Assembly: GCA_020354155.1 (NCBI GenBank)
Contig: CP070644.1
Location: 1,944,256 to 1,966,888 of the forward strand
Length of the DNA: 22,633 nt
Source of the DNA: Nitrospiraceae bacterium
GTDB lineage: Bacteria > Nitrospirota > Thermodesulfovibrionia > UBA6902
Reading direction: 5' to 3'
A program made the translations under genes and the position numbers. The notes under the pieces are model-generated. The model was not told where the DNA came from and made no database searches. It saw only the letters and a list, made by a program, of their open reading frames with translations. Position 1 is the stretch's first letter, and the number at the start of each line of letters is the position of its first letter. Shown here in pieces: positions 21,271 through 22,633 of this stretch.

Positions 21271-21693
21271 ATGGATATCTCGGGTTACAAGCAGACAGTG
21301 TACGCTACCACAGACAAAGTTCAGATTGTTCTCATGCTTTACGATGGTGCCCTGAATCACCTCAAAATCGCGCAACAGAAGATAGAAAGCGGAGATATCA
21401 TGACCAAGGCGACTCATTTGACCAAGGCGACAATGATTATAACTGAGTTATCAAATGTGCTTGATATGGAAAAAGGCGGTGAAATTTCAAATAACCTGCG
21501 CAGGCTTTATGATTATGTTTTAAATCAATTGCTACAGGCAAATATGAACAATGATGTACAGTCAATTAAAAATGCAGTCAGAGTAGTAGGTATACTGAGA
21601 GACGCCTGGAAAGAAATGATAGAGCAATTAAAACAGCAGCCCCAGGCACAGGTTTACTCAGAGTTACAACCCCATGCACAGGCCGGGATCTGA
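21271..21693 (+). CDS. fliS: Flagellin export chaperone FliS
   Basis: FliS binds the C-terminus of newly made flagellin, prevents early polymerisation and delivers it to FlhA. The 140-residue product has the family start 'SGYKQTVYATTDKVQIVLML', 'YDGALNHLKIAQQKIESGDI' and 'LRRLYDYVLNQLLQANMNND' and ends with a proline/glutamine-rich tail. AGGAGG at 21257-21262 overlaps the fliD stop and lies eight bases before the ATG. It is the last flagellar gene seen in the window. Confidence 0.96.
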   Translation: MDISGYKQTVYATTDKVQIVLMLYDGALNHLKIAQQKIESGDIMTKATHLTKATMIITELSNVLDMEKGGEISNNLRRLYDYVLNQLLQANMNNDVQSIKNAVRVVGILRDAWKEMIEQLKQQPQAQVYSELQPHAQAGI

Positions 21694-21980
21694 TCTGGCA
21701 TACTGTTTCATCTTCATAGACATTGTCATTTCATTGACAGAAATCACGTAAATAAGAAATAACAAGTACGGGAATATGGCTAGTATTGCCAGCCGTAATG
21801 CTTTATTTAACAAACAGTTAGCATAATTATAGTAATTTAATTTTTACAATAAGCAAGTTGGTCGACCCCTCCTTTTGTCTGGCAGTATTCTTGCAATTAA
21901 GATTAAACATGAAATTTTATATATGGCATTGCCATGCAGGTGTGCACTGATTTTACACTCTATTTAAGAAAGCTGAGTAC
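21694..21980 (+). other. Spacer after fliS, A/T-rich, with a sigma-54-type promoter
   Basis: I see no gene here. A weak 5-bp hairpin TGTCA/TGACA (21724-21728, 21735-21739) follows fliS but has no T run. The region about 21795-21855 is strongly A/T-rich, which could be a bend or activator-loop region ahead of the sigma-54-type element at 21880-21895. Confidence 0.5.
21880..21895 (+). promoter_or_regulatory. Sigma-54-type promoter before the methyltransferase gene
   Basis: TGGCAGTATTCTTGCA matches TGGCACGN4TTGCW with exact spacing; GG is at 21881-21882 and GC at 21893-21894. Transcription should start near 21906, giving a leader of about 75 bases before the ATG at 21981. Confidence 0.7.
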
Positions 21981-22633
21981 ATGAGACTGGAAAACTTTAT
22001 TTGTGATTCATCCGGTGTATACAGAGCAAAGGAAGAGGGAACACCTGCAGGATACATGGATGGAGCTGAAAGTTATCTGTTAGAACTGCTGGGGAAGAGC
22101 AGGGATCTGGGATTATTCTCATCCGAACTCAAGTCAGGTATCAGGGACTGGCCAAGCTTATATCATCTCAGTCCCTATCGGAGCACAATATTTGAGTGCC
22201 TTGATTTTCATAATAAGGATGCAAAGGTGCTCGAACTGGGTGCAGGCTGCGGGGCTGTAACCCGATGGCTCGGAGAGCATTTCAAAGAAGTCTGTGCTGT
22301 TGAAGGCGGCTTTCACAGGGCTCAGGTTGCTCATATGCGGTGCCGTGATCTAGATAGTGTAGATGTGCATGCTGCCAATTTCCTGGATCTGAAACTATTG
22401 GATATGTTTAACATCGCCACGTTAATTGGCGTGCTTGAGTATAGTCATATGTACCATCCCGAACTTACAAATTCACCATTTCGTGCTGCCTTATCCACAT
22501 TAGAGCTTGTTTATGAAGCACTGAAGGAGAAAGGAGCGCTTGTACTTGCTATTGAGAACAAATTCGGACTTAAATATTTCAGCGGTGCGAAGGAGGACCA
22601 TTCAGGAAGAGTCTTTGACGGCATTCAGGGTTA
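21981..22633 (+). CDS. SAM-dependent methyltransferase (3'-truncated by window edge)
   Basis: The first 217 residues of a class I SAM-dependent methyltransferase are visible; the frame runs off the window. The SAM-binding motif I is 'VLELGAGCGAVTRWL' (83-97), followed by the acidic residue of motif II in 'VCAVEGG' (E108) and a post-motif strand 'IATLIGVLEYS' (145-155). 'YHLSPYRSTI' before the domain and 'GLKYFSGAKEDHSG' after it resemble methyltransferases of surface-glycan and glycosyltransferase clusters, which is recollection rather than a search. An in-frame TGA at 21948 leaves the ATG at 21981 as the only sensible start. Placement after fliS suggests flagellin or cell-surface modification. 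Confidence 0.8.
   Translation, partial: MRLENFICDSSGVYRAKEEGTPAGYMDGAESYLLELLGKSRDLGLFSSELKSGIRDWPSLYHLSPYRSTIFECLDFHNKDAKVLELGAGCGAVTRWLGEHFKEVCAVEGGFHRAQVAHMRCRDLDSVDVHAANFLDLKLLDMFNIATLIGVLEYSHMYHPELTNSPFRAALSTLELVYEALKEKGALVLAIENKFGLKYFSGAKEDHSGRVFDGIQG

Noticed and set aside
21401..21431. 13-base direct repeat TGACCAAGGCGAC in fliS as a recent duplication
   Set aside because: The protein keeps the normal FliS length across this segment compared with other FliS proteins as I recall them, so no insertion is implied.

Overview
The window is one continuous, co-oriented (+ strand) flagellar and motility cluster of about 22 kb. It contains 27 recognisable flagellar or flagellar-regulatory genes, one small unrecognised gene, and the start of a methyltransferase gene at the right edge. 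I see no insertion sequences, tRNAs, rRNAs, CRISPR arrays or decayed genes. P-ring (flgI) and L-ring (flgH, a lipoprotein) genes show a diderm (Gram-negative) host. The order flgF-flgG-flgA-flgH-flgI-flgJ-flgM-flgN-flgK-flgL-csrA-fliW-flagellin, the single-domain FlgJ, FlhF/FlhG, and both sigma-54-like and sigma-28 promoters point to a deltaproteobacterial (Desulfobacterota) or Nitrospirota-type organism. That lineage call is inference from gene order only.

Layout: (1) 1-8968 holds the switch and export block: fliM (5'-truncated by the window edge), fliN, fliO, fliP, fliQ, fliR, flhB, flhA, then the placement/number regulators flhF and flhG and the sigma-28 gene fliA. Genes after fliN overlap or nearly touch, so this reads as one operon. 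(2) 8969-9369 is a spacer with a 55-codon lysine/arginine-rich small gene and a sigma-54-type promoter ending almost at the flgF start codon. (3) 9370-14020 is the rod and ring block: flgF, flgG, flgA, flgH, flgI, flgJ. (4) 14021-17411 is a late operon behind a near-consensus sigma-28 promoter: flgM (anti-sigma-28), flgN (chaperone), flgK and flgL (hook-filament junction). (5) 17508-18145 is csrA-fliW, the post-transcriptional flagellin homeostasis pair. (6) 18317-21693 is the filament block behind a second near-consensus sigma-28 promoter: fliC (short flagellin), flaG, fliD (cap), fliS (flagellin chaperone). (7) 21694-22633 is a spacer with a second sigma-54-type promoter followed by a partial SAM-dependent methyltransferase, probably the start of a surface-glycan or flagellin-modification region.

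The genes fit a regulatory cascade: a sigma-54-type promoter for rod and ring genes; fliA made with the export block; FlgM holding FliA until the hook is complete; sigma-28 promoters firing flgMNKL and fliC; and CsrA, antagonised by FliW, limiting flagellin translation. The coding content is ordinary. The interesting part is the regulatory DNA/RNA: a highly structured fliC leader with GGA motifs in hairpin loops, a csrA start codon inside a CsrA-like site, a pair of mutually exclusive stems between fliC and flaG, and sigma-54 elements in unexpected positions. All are read by eye from sequence; none has been tested by folding or homology search.
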